Source: Rhodomicrobium sp. R_RK_3 (GTDB lineage Bacteria; Pseudomonadota; Alphaproteobacteria; Rhizobiales; Rhodomicrobiaceae). Taken from it: a stretch of DNA of 64,000 bases. Every line of letters begins with the position of its first letter. The stretch's first letter is position 1. The stretch is from positions 212,045 through 276,044 of the forward strand of contig NZ_MWLK01000037.1 in the NCBI RefSeq assembly GCF_002198715.1. The letters are read 5' to 3'. The notes below the pieces were generated by a model. That model was not told the DNA's origin. It did no database searches and worked only from the letters and a program-made list of their open reading frames with translations. Of the stretch, positions 48,414 through 57,411 are shown piece by piece. Made by a program: the position numbers and the translations under genes.

Positions 48414-49679
48414 ATGCGGCGTGTCGTGATTACTGGCCTTGGCATGGTTTCCCCGCTGGGATGCGGGGTCGAGGCGAGTTGGAAACGATTGATCGCGGGC
48501 GAGAGCGGCGCGAGCCGGGTTACCGATTTCGATGTCTCTGACATCACCTGCCAGGTCGCCTGTTCCCTGCCGCGCGGCGACTATGCCGACGGCAAATACA
48601 ATCCCGACGAGTGGATGGAGCCGAAGGAGCAGCGCAAGGTCGACGATTTCATCGTCTATGCCGTCGCCGCCGCGGATCAGGCGCTGGACGATGCCGGCTG
48701 GCATCCGAAGAGCTACGAGGATCAGGCCTCGACCGGCGTGCTGATCGGTTCTGGCATCGGCGGATTGCAGGGCATCGAGAAGGCGGCGATCCTGCTGGCC
48801 GAAAAAGGCCCCAAACGCATCAGCCCGTTCTTCATCCCCGGCCGCCTGATAAATCTGGCCGGCGGCTACGTCTCTATCCGCCACGGCCTCAAGGGGCCGA
48901 ACAATGCGGTCGTCACGGCCTGCTCGACCGGCGCGCACGCTATCGGCGATGCCTCGCGGCTGATCGCGCTTGGGGATGCCGATGTGATGGTCGCGGGTGG
49001 CACGGAATCGCCGATCTGCCGTCTGGCGCTGGCCGGCTTTGCCGCCTGCCGGGCGCTGTCGACCCATTTCAACGAAGAGCCGACGCGTGCCTCGCGGCCC
49101 TATGACCGCGACCGCGACGGTTTCGTCATGGGCGAGGGCGCCGGCGTCGTGGTGCTTGAGGAATATGAGCACGCCCTGGCGCGGGGCGCGAAGATCTATG
49201 CCGAAATCATCGGCTACGGCCTGTCGGGCGATGCCTATCACATCACCGCGCCCGCGGAAGATGGCGACGGCGCCTATCGCTGCATGACGATGGCGGTCAA
49301 GCGCGCCGGCATCACCCCGTCGCAGATCGACTATGTCAACGCGCACGGCACCTCGACGCCGATGGGCGACGAAATCGAGCTGCAATCGGTGGAACGGCTG
49401 TTCGGCGACGCCGCCGAAGGGCTGACCATGTCGTCGACCAAATCCTCCATCGGGCACCTTTTGGGGGCGGCCGGAGCGGTCGAGTCGATTTTCTCGGTCT
49501 TAACCATTCGCGACAATATTGCGCCCCCGACGCTCAATCTCGACAATCCTTCGGTGGAGACGCGCATTGATCTCGTGCCGCATAAGGCACGGTCTAAGCA
49601 GGTCAATATCGTTCTGAGCAATTCCTTCGGCTTTGGCGGCACGAACGCATCGCTGATTTTTCGGCGTGTTACGCAATAG
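48414..49679 (+). CDS. fabF: 3-oxoacyl-ACP synthase II
   Basis: A 421-residue condensing enzyme elongating acyl-ACP with malonyl-ACP. Catalytic triad: Cys in VTACSTGAHAIG, His in NAHGTSTPMGD, His in SSIGHLLGAAGA. ATG at 48414 has GGGAGG four bases away and gives the canonical MRRVVITGLGMVSPLG. ATG 48411, ATG 48396 and GTG 48393 are alternatives. Follows acpP in the usual order. Confidence 0.96.
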   Translation: MRRVVITGLGMVSPLGCGVEASWKRLIAGESGASRVTDFDVSDITCQVACSLPRGDYADGKYNPDEWMEPKEQRKVDDFIVYAVAAADQALDDAGWHPKSYEDQASTGVLIGSGIGGLQGIEKAAILLAEKGPKRISPFFIPGRLINLAGGYVSIRHGLKGPNNAVVTACSTGAHAIGDASRLIALGDADVMVAGGTESPICRLALAGFAACRALSTHFNEEPTRASRPYDRDRDGFVMGEGAGVVVLEEYEHALARGAKIYAEIIGYGLSGDAYHITAPAEDGDGAYRCMTMAVKRAGITPSQIDYVNAHGTSTPMGDEIELQSVERLFGDAAEGLTMSSTKSSIGHLLGAAGAVESIFSVLTIRDNIAPPTLNLDNPSVETRIDLVPHKARSKQVNIVLSNSFGFGGTNASLIFRRVTQ

Positions 49680-49784
49680 ACGCGGCTAGGCATTGCAACG
49701 GTTCGGCAAGGCGTCTAACCTAGCTTTCGCCATAATTGGTTGCTCATTCTTGCCGTGTTTTTGGGGTCGGAGAGCGTATCCACT

Positions 49785-51125
49785 ATGCCGGGCGATAATC
49801 GTCAATGGGAGCAAGATCGCGGGTATCAAGGTGGAGGCTATTACGGCGCCCACCGCGATTACGGCGCCTTGCCCCGCAGCCCGGCTGAAGCGCTTGAACC
49901 CGACCATGCCCCCGAGCCGCCGGTCGATCCGGCAAGCTGGCGGCAGCGGCCGATCGTTCGCATCTTGAACAACGTCATCACCCTGGCTTTTGTCGGGGTG
50001 ATTGGTCTTGCGATCCTGTTCTATTTCGTGCGCACCCAGTTCGACCAGCCCGGGCCGCTCGAATTCTCAACCGTCGTGGTGATCCCCAAGGGCGAGGGCG
50101 TGCGCGAAATCGCCAGCCGGCTCGAGCGCGAAGGCGTGATCTCCGATCAGCGGATTTTCGTTGCTGCCGTGCTCGTTTATTTCCAGGCCCAGTCCAGGCT
50201 GAAGGCCGGCGAATATGCGATCAAGAAGCAGGCCAGCATGCGCAACGTCCTGGACGCGCTGGTCGAAGGCAAGACCTTCCTGCACAGCGTCTCGCTGCCG
50301 GAGGGACTGACCAGCTATCAGGTTGTCGAACGGCTGAACGCGCATCCCGAACTCACCGGCAAGATCAACCTGATCCCGGCCGAAGGCAGCCTGCTGCCGG
50401 ACACCTACCGTTTCGCGCGCGGCACCGACCGTGAGGAGCTGATCGCCCGGATGCAGAGCGAGCAGCGCAAGTTCATGGACAAGATCTGGCCCAAGCGCGC
50501 GACGGGCCTGCCGATCAAGACCCGCGAGGAGGCCGTCACCCTCGCCTCGATCGTCGAGAAGGAGACCGGCCGCGCCGACGAGCGCCCGCGCGTCGCGGCG
50601 GTGTTCGTCAACCGGCTGCAGAAGAACATGCGGCTGCAGTCGGACCCGACCATCATCTACGGCCTCTCTGGCGGCAAGGGCACGCTCGGGCGTCCGATCC
50701 TGCGCACCGAGATCGAGCAGATGACGCCCTACAACACCTATACGATCAAGGGCCTGCCGCCGACGCCGATCGCCAATCCGGGCCGCGCCGCGCTCGAAGC
50801 CGTGCTGCGCCCGGCCAAGACCTCCGACCTTTACTTCGTCGCCGACGGCACCGGCGGCCACACCTTCTCCGAGACCTATGACGACCACAAGAAGGGCGTG
50901 ACCCAGTGGCGGATCATCGAAAAGGAGATCCGCGCCAAGCAGGAGGCGGCCGCCAAGGCCGCCGCCGCGCAGCAGACCGCCGCGGCGAACCCGCCGGGTG
51001 GCACGGCGACGGATGCTGGCAGCCCTGTCGTCCCCGGCATCGCCATCACCGCCGTCTCCACCGAGCCCGGCGGCGGCGACGATGACGGCACCGTGCCGAT
51101 CCCCGTCCGCAAGCCGAAGCTGTAG
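49785..51125 (+). CDS. mltG: endolytic murein transglycosylase
   Basis: A 446-residue MltG/YceG-like protein. It cuts nascent peptidoglycan glycan strands and is thought to set their length. A disordered N-terminal cytoplasmic part (about 1-60) is followed by one membrane helix (VITLAFVGVIGLAILFYFV), a LysM-like segment with VVIPKGEGVREIASRLEREG, and the catalytic domain with TLASIVEKETGRADERPRVAAVFVNRL; the Glu in IVEKE is the expected acid. An Ala/Gln/Pro-rich C-terminal tail of about 70 residues is extra. ATG at 49785 follows GGAGAG. Last gene of the fab cluster; the usual downstream yicC and gmk are missing. Confidence 0.94.
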   Translation: MPGDNRQWEQDRGYQGGGYYGAHRDYGALPRSPAEALEPDHAPEPPVDPASWRQRPIVRILNNVITLAFVGVIGLAILFYFVRTQFDQPGPLEFSTVVVIPKGEGVREIASRLEREGVISDQRIFVAAVLVYFQAQSRLKAGEYAIKKQASMRNVLDALVEGKTFLHSVSLPEGLTSYQVVERLNAHPELTGKINLIPAEGSLLPDTYRFARGTDREELIARMQSEQRKFMDKIWPKRATGLPIKTREEAVTLASIVEKETGRADERPRVAAVFVNRLQKNMRLQSDPTIIYGLSGGKGTLGRPILRTEIEQMTPYNTYTIKGLPPTPIANPGRAALEAVLRPAKTSDLYFVADGTGGHTFSETYDDHKKGVTQWRIIEKEIRAKQEAAAKAAAAQQTAAANPPGGTATDAGSPVVPGIAITAVSTEPGGGDDDGTVPIPVRKPKL

Positions 51126-51241
51126 CGCAAGGCGCGTGAAGGCGGCGCGCCGGTTGAGCGGCAGCCAGCCCCGCGGCTAAGGCTATTTCGTTGAGGCGGA
51201 GCCGGGAACAACCGCCATTACATCCGCTCCGCAGCCGGGTG

Positions 51242-51310
51242 CCCTCTCCCACGGGGAGAGGGTTAGGGTGAGGGGGTAATGCCTATCCGATCGTTTGTAA
51301 CCCCTCACCC
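51242..51310. repeat. two nested inverted repeats, probable bidirectional terminator
   Basis: CCCTCTCCC and GGGAGAGGG form a 9-bp stem over a 3-nt loop (51242-51262). GGGTGAGGGG (51266-51275) is perfectly repeated in inverse at 51301-51310 (CCCCTCACCC). The unit GGGAGAGGGTTAGGGTGAGG resembles a widespread intergenic motif of proteobacteria. Confidence 0.65.
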
Positions 51311-51365
51311 GGCACGCTGACGCGCGCCACCCTCTCCCCAAGAAGACCTTTGCAAAACTTCGATT

Positions 51366-51474
51366 CCTTCGCCCCGGCCGTTAGAGCCGGGGCCCACTCG
51401 CCTCTCCACTTGCCGCAGCAATAGCGGAAATATGATTGGGTCCCGGCTCGGCCTGACGGCCGTCCGGACGACGG
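51366..51474 (+). repeat. dispersed palindromic element, copy B
   Basis: About 109 bp from CCTTCGCCCCGG to CCGGACGACGG. Shares AGAGCCGGGGCC, CTTGCCGCAGCA, ATGATTGGGTCCCGG and CGGCCTGACGGCCG with copy A in the same order. Confidence 0.82.
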
Positions 51475-51543
51475 GGAGAGGACCTTCGATACGCAAAGGT
51501 CTCCACTGCGAGAGGGAACTTCGGCAATTTCGACACTCTCACC

Positions 51544-51654
51544 CCGTCGCCCCGGCCGCCAGAACCCGGGCCTACTCGGGTCGCCTCTTGCCGCAGTGCT
51601 TGCTGGATCCGCGAGTGGGTCGCGGTCCGGCCTGACGGCCGCCCGGGACGAGGG
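51544..51654 (+). repeat. dispersed palindromic element, copy C
   Basis: About 111 bp from CCGTCGCCCCGG to CCGGGACGAGGG, 69 bp after copy B and in the same orientation. Shares GGGCCTACTCGGG, CTTGCCGCAGTG and GTCCGGCCTGACGGCCGCCC with copy A. Confidence 0.8.
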
Positions 51655-51804
51655 AGAGAGGCAAATGCCTCGACGATCCGAAGTCGGATATCTGCCGCTC
51701 AGCAGGTGGTTACGACCTTCGGCGCGTTTCAGCACCCCCGATTAGCCCAATCGTCGCGCGCCGCTCGCTGACCATTCGCGGATTGCGAGGCGCTGAAGCG
51801 CCCG

Positions 51805-52431
51805 TTAAAGGGCTGATTCCGGGCGCTTGCGGTAGACCCAGATCCCGGCGGGCGGCAGGTTGATCCAGACCCGGCAATAATGCTCCGCTGCTAGGCCGAG
51901 CGCGTCGCAAATATGCTCGGGCACCGGGCTGCGCTGCCGGTAGGTAAACTGCACGAAGACCCCGCCCGGCTCCAGCACGGCAAGGCTGCTGCGCATGATG
52001 GCGAGGATGGTCTCCTCATCGAACAGCCGCAGCGGCATGGTTGAGACCACCGCGCCGACCGGCGGCCCGTCGCGCTCCCGCCAAAGCTCCGCGAGATCCT
52101 GCGCCGGGGCGATGATGACGTCCATGCCGGGAAAGCTGCGGCGCAGATGGCCGCCGAGCTGACTGTCGATCTCCACCAGCGTCAATTGTTCGTCCGCCAC
52201 GCCATGGCGGAGAAGCTGGCGTGTCACCGCGCCGGTGCCCGCGCCGAGTTCGACGACGTGGCCGGCCGGCCGCTCGGCGATGGCCCAGCCCATGGCGCGT
52301 CCGACGAAAGGGCTCGACGGGAACAGGCTGCATACCTGGCGGAAGTTCTGCAAGGACCGGCCCCAGAGCAGCAGCGGGCCTTCAGCGCGCGCCGCCAGAT
52401 CGGCAAGCTGATCGTTCTTGGTCATCGGCAC
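51805..52431 (-). CDS. class I SAM methyltransferase, PmtA-like
   Basis: A 208-residue Rossmann-fold methyltransferase with the SAM loop VVELGAGTGAVT (about 59-70) and TLVEIDSQLGGHL. The segments LWGRSLQNFRQVCSLFPSSPFVGRAM at the N-terminus and VQFTYRQRSPVPEHICD near the C-terminus resemble rhizobial PmtA, which methylates phosphatidylethanolamine towards phosphatidylcholine. Whether this enzyme acts on phospholipid is inference. Start ATG at 52431, 218 bp from the divergent TRAP operon. Confidence 0.82.
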   Translation of the reverse strand: MPMTKNDQLADLAARAEGPLLLWGRSLQNFRQVCSLFPSSPFVGRAMGWAIAERPAGHVVELGAGTGAVTRQLLRHGVADEQLTLVEIDSQLGGHLRRSFPGMDVIIAPAQDLAELWRERDGPPVGAVVSTMPLRLFDEETILAIMRSSLAVLEPGGVFVQFTYRQRSPVPEHICDALGLAAEHYCRVWINLPPAGIWVYRKRPESAL

Positions 52432-52649
52432 TCATCGGCGGGAGAGGTCGGCGGCAGGCAGACATCCGGCTTTTGTAGCGGCTTCGTAAGACAGTTCGAT
52501 AACAGCGCGCCGGGCAGCCCGCGCGCCGGTCATCAGCCCAATGGAAATAAGGGTTTAGCCGAAGCGCTGGCCCCGCCACGGGATGCAATGGCATACTCCT
52601 TGCATACAATCTCGCAGGCAAAATGCCTTCGGCAGCCATGGGGAGAACG

Positions 52650-53726
52650 ATGAAACGCCGCACAGTCCTGACGTCCGGTATCGCCGCCGCAGCCACCGCT
52701 CTCGCCGCCCCAGCCATTGCGCAGACGGCCCCGACGATTCGCTGGCGGCTGACTTCGAGCTTCCCGAAAAGCCTCGAGACCATCTATGGCGGGGCCGAAG
52801 TCTTCGCCGACCGCGTGGCCAAGCTGACGGACGGCAAGTTCATCATCCGCCCCTTCGCCGCCGGCGACCTCGTGCCCGCTTTTCAGGCACTCGATGCCGT
52901 GCAGCAAGGCACGGTCGAAGTCACCCACACCGCCGCCTATTATTATGTCGGCAAGGATCTGACCTTCGGCTTCGGCACGGCGGTGCCTTTCGGCCTGAAC
53001 ACAAGGCAGCAGAATGCCTGGATGTATCATGGCGGCGGCATCGACCTGATGAACGAGTTCTTCAAGGATTACAACGCCATCGCTTTCCCGGCCGGCAATA
53101 CCGGCGCGCAGATGGGCGGCTGGTTCCGCAACGAGGTGAACACGCTCGAGGACCTCAAGGGTCTCAAGATGCGCATTCCGGGCCTTGGCGGTCAGGTCAT
53201 GGCGCGGCTCGGCGCGGTGCCGCAGGCGCTGCCCGGCGGCGACATCTATCCGGCGCTGGAGCGCGGCACCATCGACGCCACCGAATGGGTCGGCCCCTAT
53301 GACGACGAGAAGCTCGGCTTCTACAAGATCGCCAAGAACTACTATTATCCGGGCTGGTGGGAGCCCTGCTCCATGTACCACATCATGGTCAACCTGGAGA
53401 AATGGAACGGCCTCCCCAAGCAATATCAGGAAGCCATCATCTCCGCCTCGCGCGAAGCCAATATCGACATGGTCGCCGAATATGACGCCAAGAACCGGCT
53501 GGCGCTGACCCGGCTGCTGGCGGCGGGCGTCAAGCTGCACAAATATTCCGACGAGATCATGAAAGGCGCCTACGCCGCATCGACCGCGCTCTACGAGGAG
53601 GAGGCGGCCAAGAACGCCAAATTCAAGAAGATCTACGACGTCTGGAAGGTTTTCCGCGCGGAGGAGGCCGACTGGTTCGCGCTCAGCGAATTCGGCATCT
53701 CCGAATTCTACTCCAAGAATCTGTAG
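52650..53726 (+). CDS. dctP: TRAP transporter substrate-binding protein, TakP-like
   Basis: A 358-residue periplasmic binding protein with a twin-arginine-like signal (MKRRTVLTSG, cleavage after AIAQ). Sequence features such as IRWRLTSSFPKSLETIYGGA, AAYYYVGKDLTFGFGTAVPFG and GNTGAQMGGWF closely resemble TakP, the alpha-keto-acid binder of Rhodobacter. The ATG at 52650 has GGGGAGAACG upstream; the frame opens 27 bp earlier. Followed by dctQ and dctM. Pyruvate-like 2-oxo acids are the best guess at substrate. Confidence 0.9.
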   Translation: MKRRTVLTSGIAAAATALAAPAIAQTAPTIRWRLTSSFPKSLETIYGGAEVFADRVAKLTDGKFIIRPFAAGDLVPAFQALDAVQQGTVEVTHTAAYYYVGKDLTFGFGTAVPFGLNTRQQNAWMYHGGGIDLMNEFFKDYNAIAFPAGNTGAQMGGWFRNEVNTLEDLKGLKMRIPGLGGQVMARLGAVPQALPGGDIYPALERGTIDATEWVGPYDDEKLGFYKIAKNYYYPGWWEPCSMYHIMVNLEKWNGLPKQYQEAIISASREANIDMVAEYDAKNRLALTRLLAAGVKLHKYSDEIMKGAYAASTALYEEEAAKNAKFKKIYDVWKVFRAEEADWFALSEFGISEFYSKNL

Positions 53727-53730
53727 CACT

Positions 53731-53804
53731 CCGGCGATCCAGGCGCGGGGAGCGCTTTTCGGCCGCATCCGGCCGCGAAGCCTCCCGGTTGCCGGGATCG
53801 CCGG
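53731..53804 (+). promoter_or_regulatory. nested stem-loop between dctP and dctQ
   Basis: An outer perfect 10-bp inverted repeat CCGGCGATCC (53731-53740) / GGATCGCCGG (53795-53804) encloses a hairpin with GCTT/AAGC and CGGCCG/CGGCCG separated by a 2x2 internal loop (53754-53781). It begins 5 bases past the dctP stop. It would stabilise or attenuate the message so that the binding protein is made in excess, a common design; this role is inferred. Confidence 0.55.
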
Positions 53805-53867
53805 CCTTGTCGTACACCCGCGTCCGACCCGGCGCGATGCCGGCCCCGACAGCGGAAGGGATGATTT

Positions 53868-54407
53868 ATGCGCAGAGCCTTGGCTTTGGCGGACGCAATC
53901 GATGCGGTGACCGAATGGATCGGCCAGGTGTTGAAATGGCTGGTGCTGATCGCCAGCCTCGTCAGCGCCGGCAATGCGCTGATCCGCTACGGCTTCAACC
54001 AGAGCTCGAACGCCTGGCTGGAAGCGCAGTGGTACATGTTCGCGGCGATGTTCCTGCTCGCGGCCGGCTACGCGCTGAAGCATGACGAGCATGTGCGGGT
54101 CGACGTGCTCTTCACCAATTACTCGGTGCGCCGCAAGGCCATGGTCGACATTTTCGGCCTGATCTTCTTCCTGCTGCCGACCGCGATCGTCATCGCCGAC
54201 ATGTCGATCCCGATGATCGTCAACTCCATCAAGATCAACGAAATGTCCTCCGATCCCGGCGGCCTCCTGCGCTGGCCGGTTAAGCTGCTGATCCCGCTGG
54301 GCTTCATTCTGCTGGCCATCCAGGCCGTCGCCGAGCTGATCAAGAAGATCGCCATCGTCAAAGGGCTGCGCACGCCCGTCAAACATTATGAGCGGCCGGT
54401 ACAGTGA
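53868..54407 (+). CDS. dctQ: TRAP transporter small permease subunit
   Basis: A 179-residue protein with four hydrophobic helices, the DctQ family (DUF1622-like). It begins MRRALALADAIDAVTEWIGQ and contains WYMFAAMFLLAAGYALKHDEHVRVDV, typical of the subfamily partnering TakP-like receptors. ATG at 53868, 141 bp after dctP. Its stop overlaps the dctM start by one base (TGATG). Confidence 0.92.
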   Translation: MRRALALADAIDAVTEWIGQVLKWLVLIASLVSAGNALIRYGFNQSSNAWLEAQWYMFAAMFLLAAGYALKHDEHVRVDVLFTNYSVRRKAMVDIFGLIFFLLPTAIVIADMSIPMIVNSIKINEMSSDPGGLLRWPVKLLIPLGFILLAIQAVAELIKKIAIVKGLRTPVKHYERPVQ

Positions 54408-55750
54408 TGGGACTTTCCTTCGAACTCATGGCGCCGCTGATGTTCGCGGCGCTGATCCTCGTCCTGCTGCTCGGCTATCCCGTCGCCTTCTCGCTCTCCG
54501 CCGTCGGCCTGTTCTTCGGCGCCGTCGCCATTGAGCTTGGCTATTTCGAGACGACGCTGTTGCAGGCGCTGCCCGAGCGCATTTACGGCATCGCCTCCAA
54601 CCAGCTCCTGCTGGCGATCCCGTTCTTCACCTTCATGGGCGCAATACTGGAGCGGAGCGGACTCGCCGAGGATCTGCTCGACACCATGGGCCAGCTTTTC
54701 GGCCCGGTGCGCGGCGGCCTTGCCTATGCGGTGATCTTCGTCGGCGCGCTGCTCGGCGCCATCACCGGCACGGTCGCGGCCTCGGTCATCGCCATGGGGC
54801 TGATCTCGCTGCCCGTGATGATGCGCTACGGCTATGACGCCAAGCTGGCGACCGGCGTCATCGCGGCGTCGGGCACCATCACCCAGATCATCCCGCCCTC
54901 GCTGGTGCTGATCGTGCTCGCCGACGCCATGGGCAAGTCGGTCGGCGATATGTATGCCGGCGCCTTCATCCCGAGCTTCATCCTGGTCGGGCTGTTCTGC
55001 CTCTACATCTTCGCCGTCAGCATCCTGAAGCCGGAATGGGTGCCGGCGCTGCCGCTGTCGGCCCGCACCATGAGCACCGGCCAGCTTCTCGTCCGCTGCC
55101 TGATCTCGATGGTGCCGCCGCTGGTGCTGATCTTCCTGGTGCTCGGCACGATCCTGGTCGGGCTCGCGACGCCAACCGAAGGCGGCGCCATGGGCGTTGT
55201 CGGCGCGCTTGGCCTCGCCATCGCGCATGGCCGGCTGAAGCTGTCCGTGCTGAAAGAGTCGATGGACATGACGTTGAAGCTGACCACCATGGTGATGTTC
55301 ATCCTGGTCGGCTCGACGGTGTTCACGCTGGTGTTCCGCGGCGTCGACGGCGATCTCTGGGTCGAGAGCATGCTCAGCAATCTGCCGGGCGGCGTCATCG
55401 GCTTCCTGATTTTCGTCAACGTCTTCATCTTCTTCCTGGCCTTCTTCCTCGACTATTTCGAGATCGCCTTCATCATCATCCCGCTTTTGGCGCCGGTCGC
55501 CGAGAAGATGGGCATCGACCTGATCTGGTTCGGCGTCTTGATCGGCGTCAACATGCAGACCTCTTTCATGCATCCGCCCTTCGGCTTCGCGCTGTTCTAT
55601 CTCCGATCGATCGCGCCGCCCGAGATCAAGAGCTCCGACATCCTGCTCGGCTCGATCCCTTGGGTGCTCATCATGCTGGTGATGGTGCTTTTGGTGATCC
55701 TCTTCCCCGGCATGGTCTCGACCAGCGTCGCGGTCTTCGGGCGGTTCTAG
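54407..55750 (+). CDS. dctM: TRAP transporter large permease subunit
   Basis: A 447-residue protein with about 12 helices, the DctM subunit that forms the sodium-driven channel of TRAP transporters. Conserved blocks: VGALLGAITGTVAASVIAMG, SGTITQIIPPSLVLIVLAD and QTSFMHPPFGFALFYLRSIA. ATG at 54407 overlaps the dctQ stop; a GTG codon lies three bases upstream. Together dctPQM make a complete TRAP transporter. Confidence 0.94.
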   Translation: MGLSFELMAPLMFAALILVLLLGYPVAFSLSAVGLFFGAVAIELGYFETTLLQALPERIYGIASNQLLLAIPFFTFMGAILERSGLAEDLLDTMGQLFGPVRGGLAYAVIFVGALLGAITGTVAASVIAMGLISLPVMMRYGYDAKLATGVIAASGTITQIIPPSLVLIVLADAMGKSVGDMYAGAFIPSFILVGLFCLYIFAVSILKPEWVPALPLSARTMSTGQLLVRCLISMVPPLVLIFLVLGTILVGLATPTEGGAMGVVGALGLAIAHGRLKLSVLKESMDMTLKLTTMVMFILVGSTVFTLVFRGVDGDLWVESMLSNLPGGVIGFLIFVNVFIFFLAFFLDYFEIAFIIIPLLAPVAEKMGIDLIWFGVLIGVNMQTSFMHPPFGFALFYLRSIAPPEIKSSDILLGSIPWVLIMLVMVLLVILFPGMVSTSVAVFGRF

Positions 55751-56167
55751 ACGCAGTCACCCACCTTCGTCATCCCGGCCACCGCGCAACGGTAAGCCGG
55801 CACCCAATCCCTGATCCCGCGGGCACTGCGGCAAGCGGAGTGGCGAGTAGGCCCGGCTCCGACGGCCGGGGCGACGGAGGAATTATCCGAAATTCCTAGA
55901 CGTCTCCGCTGGAGCGATCCCGGGCGGCTGTCCTGCGACTCAATGGCTGCTTTCGCGAATCTCTATTTCTGTCGAAAACTGGCGCGGAAGCAGGCAGTAT
56001 AGAGCCGCGACTGCATTTCATATGGTCAACCCTTCCCAAATAGGACATGGCTTAAGTAGAATAGAAGCTCACCGCTCGCGACTTATGACAAGTTCAGCAG
56101 AAAACAGCCTGTAACTGGGCCGCGCCAAGCCTCGGCCTCCGACCTTAGACAGAATTGGAACGCAGCA
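55751..56167. other. 417-bp region upstream of pgk
   Basis: The first part holds dispersed element D (55764-55877). The remainder (about 55880-56167) is less GC-rich and carries no gene; it must include the pgk promoter. TATAGA at 55998-56003 is a -10-like hexamer without a matching -35. Confidence 0.5.
55764..55877 (-). repeat. dispersed palindromic element, copy D (inverted)
   Basis: About 114 bp; read on the minus strand it runs from CCGTCGCCCCGGCCGTC through AGCCGGGCCTACTCGCC, CTTGCCGCAGTG and GGGATTGGGTGCCGG to GGCCGGGATGACGAAGG. The right half is more diverged than in copies A-C. It lies 13 bp past dctM. Confidence 0.75.
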
Positions 56168-57400
56168 ATGCCGACGATCATTTCCAACGGAAGTTACAAA
56201 GGTATCGATGAGGTCGACGTTTCTGGCCGGCGCGTGATCGTCCGGGCCGATCTGAACGTGCCGCTGGCGGGCAGCCAGGTGAGCGACGCAACGCGGATCG
56301 AACGGCTTGTTCCGACACTGGAAAACCTCTCCCGGCGCGGCGCGCGGGTGATCGTGTTCTCGCATCTCGGCCGCCCCGAAGGGCAGCGCAATGCGAAATA
56401 TTCGCTGCGCCCCGTCGCGGGCAAGCTGAGCGAGATCATGGGCGGCAAAGCCGTGAATTTCGTCGAGGACAGCATCGGGCCGGTGGCGAAATCCGCCGTC
56501 GCCGCCATGCAGCCCGGCGAGATCGTGCTCCTGGAGAACCTACGATTTTATCCCGGTGAGGAGAGCAACGAAGCCGATTTCGTCGCCGAGCTGTCAAGCC
56601 TCGGCGATATTTTTGTCAACGACGCCTTCTCCGTCTCGCACCGCGCCCACGCCTCGGTCTATGGCATTGCACATCAGCTCCCGGCCTTCGCCGGACCGCA
56701 GATGCTGGCCGAGCTGGAAGCCTTCAAGCTGGTGCTGGAATTGCCCAAGCGCCCGGTCGCGGCCATCGTCGGCGGCGCCAAGGTCTCGACCAAGATCCCG
56801 CTGCTCTCCAATCTAGCGCCCAAGGTCGACATGCTGATCATCGGCGGCGGCATGGCCAACACCTTCCTGCACGCCCAAGGTTACAAGATCGGCAAGTCGC
56901 TGTGCGAACCCGACTTCGCCGACACGGTCGAGGAGATCATGTCGCGCGCGGCGGAAACCGGCTGCCGCATCGTGCTGCCGACCGACGCCGTGGTCGCCAC
57001 GAAATTTGAACCGAACGCGCCGAGCGCCGTTTATGCGGTGACCGATATTCCGGCCGACGGCATGATCCTCGACATCGGTCCCAAATCCATCGCCGATTTC
57101 GGCGACCGCATCCGGTCGGCGAAAACTCTTCTGTGGAATGGCCCGGTCGGCGCTTTCGAAACCCCGCCTTTTGAGGCAGGTACCTTCGCACTGGCCCGGC
57201 TGGCCGCCGAGCGCACGCAATCGGGCCATCTGGTGACCGTCGCGGGTGGCGGCGACACGGTCGCGGCGCTGAACAAAGCTGGCGTTACGGAAAGCTTCAG
57301 CTATGTTTCCACAGCAGGCGGCGCGTTTTTGGAGTGGCTCGAGGGGCGCGAATTGCCGGGCGTCGTCGCGCTGGCGCAGGCGCGGGCCCCGGCTCTATAA
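56168..57400 (+). CDS. pgk: phosphoglycerate kinase
   Basis: A 410-residue enzyme interconverting 1,3-bisphosphoglycerate plus ADP with 3-phosphoglycerate plus ATP. Features: [11 protein letters not shown] (substrate), [29 protein letters not shown] and the nucleotide loop [14 protein letters not shown] at 56168. Followed after 11 bp by the class II aldolase gene and then by rpe, a carbon-metabolism operon serving glycolysis/gluconeogenesis and possibly the Calvin cycle. Confidence 0.97.
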   Translation: MPTIISNGSYKGIDEVDVSGRRVIVRADLNVPLAGSQVSDATRIERLVPTLENLSRRGARVIVFSHLGRPEGQRNAKYSLRPVAGKLSEIMGGKAVNFVEDSIGPVAKSAVAAMQPGEIVLLENLRFYPGEESNEADFVAELSSLGDIFVNDAFSVSHRAHASVYGIAHQLPAFAGPQMLAELEAFKLVLELPKRPVAAIVGGAKVSTKIPLLSNLAPKVDMLIIGGGMANTFLHAQGYKIGKSLCEPDFADTVEEIMSRAAETGCRIVLPTDAVVATKFEPNAPSAVYAVTDIPADGMILDIGPKSIADFGDRIRSAKTLLWNGPVGAFETPPFEAGTFALARLAAERTQSGHLVTVAGGGDTVAALNKAGVTESFSYVSTAGGAFLEWLEGRELPGVVALAQARAPAL

Positions 57401-57411
57401 GGAGATTTGAG

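Larger units (their letters stand above)
51126..51804. other. 679-bp convergent, repeat-filled intergenic region
   Basis: No gene is supported. From left to right it contains a hairpin group at 51242-51310 and dispersed palindromic elements B (51366-51474) and C (51544-51654) in the same orientation. The rest is unassigned. It separates mltG from the convergent PmtA-like gene. Confidence 0.65.
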
